NCBI GenBank assembly: GCA_963763305.1
Contig: CAVXNP010000001.1
Span: 1,302,001-1,366,000 of the forward strand
Length of the DNA: 64,000 nucleotides
Source of the DNA: CAVXNP01 sp963763305
GTDB taxonomy: Bacteria > Pseudomonadota > Gammaproteobacteria > Xanthomonadales > Rhodanobacteraceae
Reading direction: 5' to 3'
The notes beneath the pieces are model-generated. The model was not told where the DNA came from and ran no database searches. It was given only the letters and a program-made list of their open reading frames with translations. The translations under genes were made by a program, and so were the position numbers. The stretch's first letter is position 1, and every line of letters begins with the position of its first letter. Shown here piece after piece: positions 34,406-42,048 of the stretch.

Positions 34406-35323
34406 CTAGCCGTCGCTGGGCCGGGGCAGGCCGAACCACTCTTCCAGCTTGCCCAGCAGCCGTTCCAGCTCCAGCGTGAACAGGGCGAAGCTGGCGTCCA
34501 TCTCGGCAGCGGCATCCTGCTGGCTGTCGCCCAGTTCGTCCAGTACCACGTCCAGGAACTTCAGCTTGCGCACGATCAGGTCCTCGCCCAGCACGAAGGT
34601 CATGCGGTCGTCGAACACCAGGCCCAGCTGGAACACCTGCTTGCCGTTGCGAAGATGCTCCTTGACCTCCTCCGCGTCCAGATCCTGCCGGCGGCAGCGG
34701 GCGATCGCGCCGGTGGCACTGGCCGGGTCGCGCAGCTCGCACTCGTCGCCCAGCGCCAGCCCGGCGGGCAGGTTGCCGTTGGCCAGCCAGTCGGTCATGA
34801 GCACCCGCGGGCCCTCCTCCGGCGCCAGCGGCACGGCCGGGAAGCTGCCCAGCGCCTCGCGGATCTGGCTCAACGCGTTCTCGGCGGACTTGCGGCTGGA
34901 GGTATCGAGCACCAGCCAGCCGTGCTTGCGATCAACATAGGCCGCCATGCGCGAGCTGCGCACGAAGGCGCGCGGCAGCAGGTCGTTGAGCACGTCCTCC
35001 TTGATCCGCTTGCGCTCGCGCCCGCCGACCTTGCGCCCTTCTTCGTCGGCAATCTTCTGGGTCCGTCGGTAAAGCTCGTCGTTGACCACGGCCGACGGCA
35101 GCAGCTTGTCCTCGCCGCCGACGGTGACCAGGGTGCAGTCCTTGACCACGTGCACCAGCGCCGCTTCCTCGCCGCGACCGACCGGGGGCAGGAAGCCCTT
35201 GGTGAACATCTCCATCGGCCCGCACGGGCGCAGGCGGTGCTCGCCCAGCGCCTCTTCCAGGCGCAGCAGGTCCTGGGCAACCGAGGGGGAAAAACGGAAC
35301 AGGGTGAGATTGCGAAAGAACAC
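34406..35323 (-). CDS. rdgC: Recombination-associated protein RdgC
   Basis: 305 residues, matching E. coli RdgC (303). RdgC is a ring-shaped dimer that coats double-stranded DNA and restrains RecA. Characteristic stretches are FFRNLTLFRF at the N-terminus, GFLPPVGRGEEAALVH, LLPSAVVNDELYRRTQ, KHGWLVLDTSSRKSAE, and FTLELERLLGKLEEWFGL at the C-terminus. The start is GTG 35323, with AGGCGG upstream; the next upstream in-frame ATG would add about 50 unrelated residues. A REP pair lies behind its 5' side. Confidence 0.95.
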   Translation of the reverse strand: MFFRNLTLFRFSPSVAQDLLRLEEALGEHRLRPCGPMEMFTKGFLPPVGRGEEAALVHVVKDCTLVTVGGEDKLLPSAVVNDELYRRTQKIADEEGRKVGGRERKRIKEDVLNDLLPRAFVRSSRMAAYVDRKHGWLVLDTSSRKSAENALSQIREALGSFPAVPLAPEEGPRVLMTDWLANGNLPAGLALGDECELRDPASATGAIARCRRQDLDAEEVKEHLRNGKQVFQLGLVFDDRMTFVLGEDLIVRKLKFLDVVLDELGDSQQDAAAEMDASFALFTLELERLLGKLEEWFGLPRPSDG

Positions 35324-35490
35324 GTGACCGCCTGCAGAGATGCGTGGAATGGGGAAGAAAGGCTCGCGACCGCGCGCGCCGTGCCGCTCAGGCTGCCACT
35401 GGACGCAGCCTGCCGACGGAGTGGCGTACCGCGCGGGAGCGGGTACGGCCGGGCCCGGAACTATACCAGCGCGGACCTCGGCCAAGAGCC

Positions 35491-35561
35491 GGTGGGCTGA
35501 AGCCCACCCTACCCGACGGACGATGCTTGCCCGGGTCCCGTAGGGTGGGCTTCAGCCCACC
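35491..35561. repeat. REP pair (BIME), GGTGGGC family
   Basis: Inverted palindrome at 35491-35512 and direct palindrome at 35540-35561, 27 bases apart. It lies upstream of rdgC (168 bases before its start codon) and downstream of the aminotransferase. The rest of 35324-35619 is unremarkable. Confidence 0.85.
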
Positions 35562-35619
35562 GGCTATTCGCGTGGACCCCGGCTCACACCCGCCCTGTGC
35601 AAGGGCGCGCTACGCCGGG

Positions 35620-36819
35620 TCAGGCGCTGACCGCGGCCACCGCGGTGGCCACCGCCTCCAGGTTGCCGTGGTTGAGCGCGGCCACGCAGATGCGGCCGCT
35701 GTCCAGCGCGTAGATGGCGTACTCCTCGCGCAGCCGGCGCACCTGCTCACGGCTGAGGCCGGAGTAGGAGAACATGCCGGCCTGGCTCTGGATGAAGCCG
35801 TACTGGGGCGCGCCGTGGGCCGCCAGCTTTTCCACCATGCCGGCGCGCATGGCATGGATGCGCTCGCGCATGCCGCCCAGCTCGCTCTCCCACATCGCGC
35901 GCAGCTCGGCGCTGCCGAGCACGCCGGCGACCAGCGCTGCGCCGTGGGTGGCCGGGCTGGAGTAGTTGGCGCGGATGGTCTGCTTCATTTTCGACTGCAG
36001 CCGCGCCGCTTCGTCGCGGTCGGCGCCGACGATCGAAAGCGCGCCCACCCGCTCGCCATACAGCGAGAACGACTTGGAGTAGGAGTTGGCGACCACGAAC
36101 GCCGGAATACCCGAGGCGGCGAACAGCCGGATCGCGCTGGCATCGGCCTCGGTGCCCTGGTCGAAGCCCTGGTAGGCGATGTCGATGAAGGGCAACAGGT
36201 CGCGCTCGCGCACCAGCTCGACGATCTTCGCCCACTGGCTGGCGTCCGGGTCCACCCCGGTCGGGTTGTGGCAGCACGCATGCAGCAGCACCACGGTGCC
36301 GGGCTCGAGCTGGCCCAGATCCTCCAGCATGCCGTCGAAATCCAGCCCGTGGCTGGCGTCGTCGTAGTAGCGGTAGGCCAGCAGTTCGAAGCCGGCCTGG
36401 CCGAACACCACGTGATGGTTGCCCCAGCTGGGGCTGCTGATGGCGATGCGCGCACGCGGCAGGGCCTGGCGCAGCAGGTCGGCGCCGACCCGCAGCGCGC
36501 CGCTGCCGCCGATGGTCTGCGCGGTGGCCACGCGACCGGCCGCCAGCAGCGGCGAGTCGGCGCCGAACAACAGCTCCCGGGTCAGCCGGTTGTACGCCGG
36601 CAGGCCGTCGATCGGCAGGTAACTGCGCGGCGTCGGCTGCTGCGCCAGCGCCTGCTCGACCTGCTGCACGGCACGCATCAGCGGCACCTTGCCCTGGTCA
36701 TCGACGTAGATGCCCACGCCCAGGTTGACCTTGTTCGGACGGGTATCGGCGAGGAAGGTTTCGGTAAGGCCCAGGATCGGATCGCCCGGAGCCATGTCGA
36801 CGCTTGCAAAGTGGGACAC
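35620..36819 (-). CDS. tyrB: Aromatic amino acid / aspartate-type aminotransferase
   Basis: 399-residue PLP enzyme of aminotransferase class I, subgroup Ia. Landmarks are VNLGVGIYVDDQGKVPLM, the NPTG motif (185-188) in HACCHNPTGVDP, FIDIAYQGF, and the PLP lysine Lys249 in NSYSKSFSLYGERVG. It transfers amino groups between aromatic amino acids or aspartate and 2-oxoglutarate. The aromatic preference is inferred from similarity to TyrB/PhhC and could equally be aspartate. ATG 36819 lies 13 bases downstream of the ttcA stop, so the two are likely co-transcribed. Confidence 0.9.
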   Translation of the reverse strand: MSHFASVDMAPGDPILGLTETFLADTRPNKVNLGVGIYVDDQGKVPLMRAVQQVEQALAQQPTPRSYLPIDGLPAYNRLTRELLFGADSPLLAAGRVATAQTIGGSGALRVGADLLRQALPRARIAISSPSWGNHHVVFGQAGFELLAYRYYDDASHGLDFDGMLEDLGQLEPGTVVLLHACCHNPTGVDPDASQWAKIVELVRERDLLPFIDIAYQGFDQGTEADASAIRLFAASGIPAFVVANSYSKSFSLYGERVGALSIVGADRDEAARLQSKMKQTIRANYSSPATHGAALVAGVLGSAELRAMWESELGGMRERIHAMRAGMVEKLAAHGAPQYGFIQSQAGMFSYSGLSREQVRRLREEYAIYALDSGRICVAALNHGNLEAVATAVAAVSA

Positions 36820-36832
36820 GTGGGACTCGCTT

Positions 36833-37714
36833 CTAGAAAAGGGGTGGGATGAATGGGCCGCCGGGGGCCGACGACGAATCGTCGGGGCCCGGCCGCAGCG
36901 CGCCGAAATCGAACAGCGCGCGGTCGGCCAGGTGCGACGGCGCGACGTTGGTCAGCGCGCGGAACATGGTCTGGCTGCGACCGGGTTGCTGCGCTTCCCA
37001 GTCGGCAAGCATACGTCGGACCGCCTGGCGCTGCAGGTTCTCCTGGCTGCCGCACAGGTTGCAGGGAATGATCGGGAACCGGCGCTGGGCGGCGTAGGCG
37101 GCGATGTCGTCCTCGGCGCAATAGGCCAGCGGCCGGATCACCACGTGGCGGCCGTCATCGGAGCGCAGCTTCGGTGGCATCGCCTTGAGCTGCGCCTGAT
37201 GGAACAGGTTCAGGAAAAACGTGGCCAGCACGTCGTCGCGATGATGACCCAGCGCGATCTTGTCGATGCCGTTGGCCGCCGCCCAGTGGTACAGCGCGCC
37301 ACGGCGCAAGCGCGAGCACAGGCTGCACATGGTCTTGCCGGCGGGGATCACCCGGGTCACCGTGCTGTAGGTGTCCTGCTCGATGATATGGAAGGGCACG
37401 CCGCGGTCGCTCAGGTATTGCGGCAGTACATGCTCGGGAAAACCCGGCTGCTTCTGGTCCAGGTTCACCGCGATCAGTTCGAAGCGCACCGGCGCCTTCG
37501 CCTGCAGGGTGAGCAGCAGGTCCAGCAGGGTGTAGGAATCCTTGCCGCCGGACAGGCACACCATCACCCGGTCGCCATCGGCGATCATGTCGAAGTCCTC
37601 GATCGCCTGCCCGACCTGGTGGCGCAGGCGCTTCTCCAGGCGCGGGTCGGCCGCGTCCGCGGAGGACGGGCCGACAGGCGGAAAGGGACGGGAGCGATGC
37701 GGACATCCGCTCAT
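36833..37714 (-). CDS. ttcA: tRNA 2-thiocytidine(32) synthetase
   Basis: 293-residue PP-loop ATPase that thiolates C32 of tRNA using an iron-sulfur cluster. The PP-loop SGGKDS is at residues 55-60. Cluster cysteines appear as CSLC (130, 133) and CNLC (218, 221), of which three are used in the characterised enzyme. The sequence LGHHRDDVLATFFLN is the typical TtcA adenylation motif. The first 25 residues are Pro/Ser-rich and may be partly untranslated, but no better start is evident. It is divergent from the YdcH-like gene, 70 bases away, and followed closely by tyrB. Confidence 0.95.
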   Translation of the reverse strand: MSGCPHRSRPFPPVGPSSADAADPRLEKRLRHQVGQAIEDFDMIADGDRVMVCLSGGKDSYTLLDLLLTLQAKAPVRFELIAVNLDQKQPGFPEHVLPQYLSDRGVPFHIIEQDTYSTVTRVIPAGKTMCSLCSRLRRGALYHWAAANGIDKIALGHHRDDVLATFFLNLFHQAQLKAMPPKLRSDDGRHVVIRPLAYCAEDDIAAYAAQRRFPIIPCNLCGSQENLQRQAVRRMLADWEAQQPGRSQTMFRALTNVAPSHLADRALFDFGALRPGPDDSSSAPGGPFIPPLF

Positions 37715-37784
37715 TGTAACGGGCTGCCCGGTGGCACTGCGTGGCGGTACAATGACCGCTTGTCCGCGTCACGTATCGGCCCCC

Positions 37785-37991
37785 ATGCAGGTGCAGGATC
37801 CCATCCAGATTGCCCATCAGCTGGCCGAGCTCCGCCAGGAGCATCGCGACCTGGACGCGGCCATCACCCACATGGGCGCGGCGCTGGGCCGCGACGAGCT
37901 GCAGCTGACCCGGCTGAAGAAGCGCAAGCTGCTGCTCAAGGACGCCATCGCGCGGCTGGAAAGCCGGATGATCCCCGACCTGGACGCCTGA
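37785..37991 (+). CDS. YdcH family small protein (DUF465)
   Basis: 68-residue, strongly helical protein. The DUF465 pattern is clear: LAELRQEHRDLDAAI, then LTRLKKRKLLLKDAIARLES near the C-terminus, a short coiled-coil hairpin ending in a basic helix. The function is unknown; family members are common next to diverse housekeeping genes. ATG 37785 gives the normal family length; a longer frame reaching back to 37542 would add sequence antisense to ttcA. It ends four bases before the GNAT gene, so the two are probably translated from one mRNA. Confidence 0.88.
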   Translation: MQVQDPIQIAHQLAELRQEHRDLDAAITHMGAALGRDELQLTRLKKRKLLLKDAIARLESRMIPDLDA

Positions 37992-37995
37992 ACCG

Positions 37996-38586
37996 ATGCT
38001 GCAGCCGACCCGCCTGGCCAACGCCTGGGTGGCGCTGGAACCGCTAAGCCTGGAGCACGTGCCGGCGCTGGAAGCGGCCGCGGCCGACGGCCAGCTATGG
38101 CAGTTGTGGTTCACCAGCGTGCCGGCGCCGGGGCAGACCGCCGCCTACGTGGAAAAGGCCCTGCAGGGCCAGCGCGACGGGCAGATGCTGCCGTTCGTGG
38201 TGCGCGAGCTCGGCAGCGGCGAGATCGTCGGCAGCACGCGCTATTACGACATCGACCGGGATCTGCCGCGGGTGGCGATCGGCTACACCTGGTACGCGCG
38301 ACGCTGGCAGAAAAGCCACCTCAACAGCGCCTGCAAGCTGTTGCTGCTGGCGCATGCGTTCGAGTCGCTGGACTGCGCCGCGGTCACCCTGCACACCGAC
38401 GCCCGCAACCTCGACTCGCAGCGCGCGATCGAGCGCCTGGGCGCGCACCGCGACGGCGTGCTGCGCGCCGACAAGCGCCGCCCCGATGGCAGCCTGCGTG
38501 ACACCGTGTGCTATTCGATCCTGGCCAGCGAGTGGCCCGACATCCAGCGCTGGCTGCAGCTGCGCCTGCAGCGCCAGGCTTCGTAG
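37996..38586 (+). CDS. GNAT family N-acetyltransferase (RimJ/RimL-like)
   Basis: 196 residues. The GNAT fold can be followed: an N-terminal beta strand with LEPLSLEHVPALEAAA, then GSTRYYDIDRDLPRVAIGYTWY, a pyrophosphate-loop helix region RRWQKSHLNSACKLLLLAHAF, and VTLHTDARNLDSQRAIERLGA, the usual acetyl-CoA-binding N-x-x-S end. It resembles acetyltransferases acting on protein N-termini or small molecules; the substrate is unknown. The stop codon TAG is formed by the GTAG head of the first REP palindrome, so the array starts exactly at the gene end. Confidence 0.88.
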   Translation: MLQPTRLANAWVALEPLSLEHVPALEAAAADGQLWQLWFTSVPAPGQTAAYVEKALQGQRDGQMLPFVVRELGSGEIVGSTRYYDIDRDLPRVAIGYTWYARRWQKSHLNSACKLLLLAHAFESLDCAAVTLHTDARNLDSQRAIERLGAHRDGVLRADKRRPDGSLRDTVCYSILASEWPDIQRWLQLRLQRQAS

Positions 38587-39095
38587 GGCGGGCTTCAAGC
38601 CACCGGCTTTTGCGCTGGCGTCGGGCCATGGTGGGCTGAAGCCCACCCTACGGGCTCGGTTTTGTTGTGCGCAGTGCGGCTTCGTAGGGTGGGCTTGAGC
38701 CCACCGGCTTTGCGCTGGCGTCGGGCCATGGTGGGCTGAAGCCCACCCTACGGCGGCTTCGTGGGGTGGGCTTGAGCCCACCGGCTTTCGCGGCGTCGGC
38801 CATGGTGGGCTGAAGCCCCCCTCGGGCTCGGTTTTGTTGCGTGCCGGGCGAAGCGCGGCTTCGTGGGGTGGGCTTGAGCCCACCGGCTTTGCGCTGGCGT
38901 CGGGCCATGGTGGGCTGAAGCCCACCCTACGGGGCTCGGTTTTGTTGCGGTGCCCAGGCGAAGCGCGGCTTCGTGGGGTGGGCTTGAGCCCACCGGCTTT
39001 GCGCTGGCGTCGGGCCATGGTGGCTGAAGCCCACCCTACGGGGCTCGGTTTTGTTGCGGTGCCAGGCGAAGTGCGGCTTCGTGGGTGGGCTTGAG
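38583..39095. repeat. REP array, GGTGGGC family, about 100-bp period
   Basis: Direct copies begin near 38583, 38682, 38762, 38862, 38973 and 39079, each followed by an inverted copy such as GGTGGGCTGAAGCCCACCCT and a private spacer with CTTTGCGCTGGCGTCGGGCC and GGGCTCGGTTTTGTTG. Several direct copies read GGTGGGCTTGAGCCCACC, a CTTGAG loop instead of CTTCAG. The array overlaps the GNAT stop codon and ends at the Rhs-like gene. Confidence 0.88.
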
Positions 39096-39101
39096 CCAAG
39101 C

Positions 39102-39620
39102 TTAAAGTGACCGAGGGCGTCGGGAATTGATTAGATGGGCGACCTCTACGTTATTGGCTGCGTTAGTCGACATAACAACGCGTCCATCTTTATCAACGTT
39201 GTTTATTGGGTTGTCATTGGCATAGCCAAACCGGTTGAAATTAAACCCGTTCCCCGCAACAGGCGCCACCGGGTCCACGCTCAAGAACCGCCCCACCTCC
39301 GGATCGTAGTACCGCTGCTGCATGTACACCAATCCGGTATCCAGATCGTTCACATGCCCGGTATACCCCGGCCCGTCCGGGCCCACGTTACCGTTCGGCT
39401 TACCGTATGGTCGGTAGTCCTGCTGCGAGGTGGTTACGCCATGGGCGTCTTCGGTCATGATCACCGTGCCCTGCACGTCGGTGAGCACGTAGGTGGTGGT
39501 CTCGGTCGCGTCGAGAGCGCCGATGCCGATGCATAGCCACACCAGGACCAGCAAGGCGAGCGCGCTCGCCATGCGCGCTGCCTGTCGCATGGAAGATGGG
39601 TAGATCAGCGGATAATTCAT
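39102..39620 (-). CDS. Mini-Rhs protein: RHS-associated core with N-terminal membrane/signal segment
   Basis: 172 residues. An N-terminal hydrophobic segment (ASALALLVLVWLCIGIGALD, about residues 18-37) is followed directly by the end of an RHS repeat: TYVLTDVQGTVIMTEDAHGV, QDYRPYGKP and GYTGHVNDLDTGLVYMQQRY. The RHS core signature comes next (YDPEVGRFLSVDP, NRFGYANDNPINNVDKDG). A normal Rhs protein has over 1000 residues and a toxin tip after the core. Here only about 24 residues follow the core, and the YD-repeat shell is absent. It may be a secreted orphan tip or a remnant. It stops 7 bases from a REP array and is less GC-rich than its surroundings. Confidence 0.75.
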   Translation of the reverse strand: MNYPLIYPSSMRQAARMASALALLVLVWLCIGIGALDATETTTYVLTDVQGTVIMTEDAHGVTTSQQDYRPYGKPNGNVGPDGPGYTGHVNDLDTGLVYMQQRYYDPEVGRFLSVDPVAPVAGNGFNFNRFGYANDNPINNVDKDGRVVMSTNAANNVEVAHLINSRRPRSL

Positions 39621-39809
39621 GCCCTATTCCTTGGATCAATAGCGGTCGACTTCCTGGCCACCGCTCTTGTGCTGCGGGGGCGATGGTGACCTGACTAACC
39701 TAGTGAGGGCCCGGGGTGGGTCAATAGGATTTTTCGGACGGTAGCTATCGCTGCTGTTGAGAAGCGCAGGTGGCATTTCGCAAGACCCGCTGGGCCACGA
39801 ACTTAGGGT

Positions 39810-41219
39810 TCAGAGCAGGCGGTTGAGCAGGCGGTCCAGGCGGACGCGGTTGAGGCGGCGCAGCAGGCGGCGTACCTCGCGGGGGTAGTGCCGCGGGTTT
39901 TCCAGCGTGCGGTAGTCGGTCAGGCGGTGCGCGTGGCGGCGCAGGGCGGCCCACTCGGCCTGGTTGGCCTCGCGCAACTGCCCTTGCGGGTCGCGCAGCA
40001 GCAGGCCGTTTTCCAGGTCCAGCGCCCAGGCGCGCGGGTTGAGGTTGTGGCCGGTGAGCACGGTGTACTCGTCGTCGATGAACAGCCCTTTCAGGTGGAA
40101 GCTGTTGTCGTCGTGCTTCCACAGCCACAGGTTGAGCTGGCCACGCGCGATGTGCGGCTGGTGGCTGCGCGCGAAGCGGCGCAGGTTGGCCTCGTACAGG
40201 TAGGGCAGCAGGCCGATCCGCTTGAACGGCTGGTCGGGCGGGATGTAGAAGTCGTTGGCGGTCTTGTCGCCGACCATCAGGTCGATCCGGCAACCGCGTC
40301 GCAACAGCTGGCCGATCGCCGCGCGTACCGGGCGTGGCAGGTTGAAGTACGGGGTGAGGATGACCACCCGCTCGCGCGCGCTCCGCAGCAGGGCGAGCAG
40401 GGCGTGGTTGAGTGCGTTGTCGCCACGACCGAAGCCGACCAGCGGCGTCACCGCCACCTCGTCGGGGCCGGGCGCCTGGTCGGGTACCGCGTAGCTGGCC
40501 TGCTCCAGTTGCTGGCGCAGCTCGCGGATGGCCGGGCCCAGGTCGCGCGTGCTGGGCAGCGGCGCGCGGTCCAGCCGCTGCACCGCCGGGCTGGACAACA
40601 GGTAGTCGTCGACGAAGCCGGTCATGCTTTGCGCCAGGGGCGCGTGGGCGATGCGGTGGTAGCGATCCAGCCGGTAGCGCTGGTGCCGGGCCAGGTAGAC
40701 GTCGTTGAGGCTGGCGCCGCTGTACAGCACCTGGTCGTCGATGACGAAGCCCTTCAGATGCAGCACGCCGAACAGCTCGCGGTTCTGTATCGGTACACCG
40801 TGGATCGCCACGCCCGGACCGCAGCGCTCGGCGAACGCGCGGTACATGGCTGCGTTGCCTTCGCTGCGGCCCTTGCCGATCAGCCCGCGACGGGCGCGGT
40901 GCCAGTCCACCAGCACGTCGATGCGCAACTGCGGCGCGCGTGCGTGGGCGTCGTACAGGGCCTGCAGCAGCTCGCGGCCGGCGTCGTCGTCCTGCAGGTA
41001 CAGCGCCACGATGAGGATTCGCCGCTGCGCGCCGGCAATCGCCGCCAGCAGTGCCTGGGCGAACGCCGATGGGCTCGGCAGCACGTCGATGGCCCGCGCC
41101 GGGACCGCGAACGCGCCCAGCGCCTGCAGCAGGACATGCGGATCGGGGCGGCGCCCACGCGGGAACGGCAGGATGCGCCGCGCGACGCGGCCGGGAATTC
41201 GACTCAAACGATTGATCAC
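39810..41219 (-). CDS. pssA: CDP-diacylglycerol-serine O-phosphatidyltransferase (PLD type)
   Basis: About 469 residues of phosphatidylserine synthase of the E. coli PssA type, making phosphatidylserine from CDP-diacylglycerol and L-serine. Landmarks are RILIVALYLQDDDAG, VLVDWHRARRG, VPIQNRELFGVLHLKGFVID with the first HKD-type motif, SGASLNDVYLARHQRY, TPYFNLP, VGDKTANDFYIP, and the second motif in FHLKGLFIDD followed by TGHNLNPRAWALDLEN. The C-terminus is very basic, as in the ribosome/membrane-associated family. I choose GTG 41219, which matches the family N-terminus; ATG 41306 would add 29 unrelated residues. Confidence 0.92.
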   Translation of the reverse strand: MINRLSRIPGRVARRILPFPRGRRPDPHVLLQALGAFAVPARAIDVLPSPSAFAQALLAAIAGAQRRILIVALYLQDDDAGRELLQALYDAHARAPQLRIDVLVDWHRARRGLIGKGRSEGNAAMYRAFAERCGPGVAIHGVPIQNRELFGVLHLKGFVIDDQVLYSGASLNDVYLARHQRYRLDRYHRIAHAPLAQSMTGFVDDYLLSSPAVQRLDRAPLPSTRDLGPAIRELRQQLEQASYAVPDQAPGPDEVAVTPLVGFGRGDNALNHALLALLRSARERVVILTPYFNLPRPVRAAIGQLLRRGCRIDLMVGDKTANDFYIPPDQPFKRIGLLPYLYEANLRRFARSHQPHIARGQLNLWLWKHDDNSFHLKGLFIDDEYTVLTGHNLNPRAWALDLENGLLLRDPQGQLREANQAEWAALRRHAHRLTDYRTLENPRHYPREVRRLLRRLNRVRLDRLLNRLL

Positions 41220-41348
41220 CGCGCCATTATGGCGCACTGGTGCCGACTGCTGCAGGATGTGCGGGCGCGCTGTTCCGCCGGTGCGGAAGGGGCGGCGGGC
41301 GGACACCGACAGGGCGTTGAGGCGACGGCTTTGCCGCTTCGTGGGGTT

Positions 41349-41370
41349 GGTGGGCTGAAGCCCACCCTAC
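41349..41370. repeat. Single REP palindrome, GGTGGGC family
   Basis: One inverted copy, GGTGGGCTGAAGCCCACCCT plus AC, between pssA and the DUF4156 gene. Confidence 0.8.
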
Positions 41371-41438
41371 GGGGGTGGTGGGTCGAAGGATCGGGCAGGA
41401 CTGCGGGCGTGGCTGCTGTCGGCACCGGGCGTCAGCAG

Positions 41439-41461
41439 AAAAAAAGCGCCCGGTTGGGCGC
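41439..41461 (-). terminator. Rho-independent terminator
   Basis: On the minus strand, stem GCGCCC-AACC-GGGCGC followed by seven T residues (the A-run at 41439-41445). It lies 28 bases beyond the stop of the DUF4156 lipoprotein gene. Confidence 0.88.
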
Positions 41462-41488
41462 CCTTCCCCCGCGGGTGAGCCGGGCCAC

Positions 41489-41905
41489 TCAGCCGCCCTT
41501 GATCGGGTAGGTCTGCGCCTTGTCGGCATCGGTGCCGGGCAACGGCGGCTGGCCCACCGCGGTGGTGCCGGCCGGCGAGGCGACGGTCTTGCCGCAACGG
41601 TAGGCGGCCCAGGACTGGGCGCCGTCGACCGGCTCGCCCAGCGGCTTGATGGTGTCGGCCTGCATGCTGGCCGCCTCGTTGCGCGCCATCACTTCGAGCT
41701 CGTCGCGCACCTTGATGTCGTTGCGGTCGACCGGACCGACGTGGTCCATCACCGAGACGGTGACCTTGCCCAGGTCGGTGCAGGCGGAGGACACGTCGCC
41801 GTTCCACGCAGTGCGGATTTGCTTGCCGGCATCGTTCAGGTTGATGCCCCAGCTACAGGCGCCCAGGGCCAGCACGGGAACGAGCAACAGCAGGGTCTTG
41901 CGCAT
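41489..41905 (-). CDS. DUF4156 domain-containing lipoprotein
   Basis: 138 residues with a lipoprotein signal (MRKTLLLLVPVLALGACSW; lipobox LGAC). The mature part shows the DUF4156 pattern DLGKVTVSVMDHVGP, then RNDIKVRDELEVMARNEAA and YRCG near the end. Function is unknown; the family includes E. coli YjeI. ATG 41905 has GGAGCG 8 bases upstream and is preferred over ATG 41923, which puts six residues before the signal. It is monocistronic, ending at a strong terminator. Confidence 0.82.
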   Translation of the reverse strand: MRKTLLLLVPVLALGACSWGINLNDAGKQIRTAWNGDVSSACTDLGKVTVSVMDHVGPVDRNDIKVRDELEVMARNEAASMQADTIKPLGEPVDGAQSWAAYRCGKTVASPAGTTAVGQPPLPGTDADKAQTYPIKGG

Positions 41906-42048
41906 GGGGAACGCTCCGCTCAAGTAAGGAAAAAGCCGGACGGCTCAACCGTCCGGCCGAATCGTAGCGCGTCCAGGCTGACGAGCGGCCGAATGGACCC
42001 GCGAATGCGGCCGCCGGGAGCAGCACCTGCCCCGGCGGCCGTTGCTGC

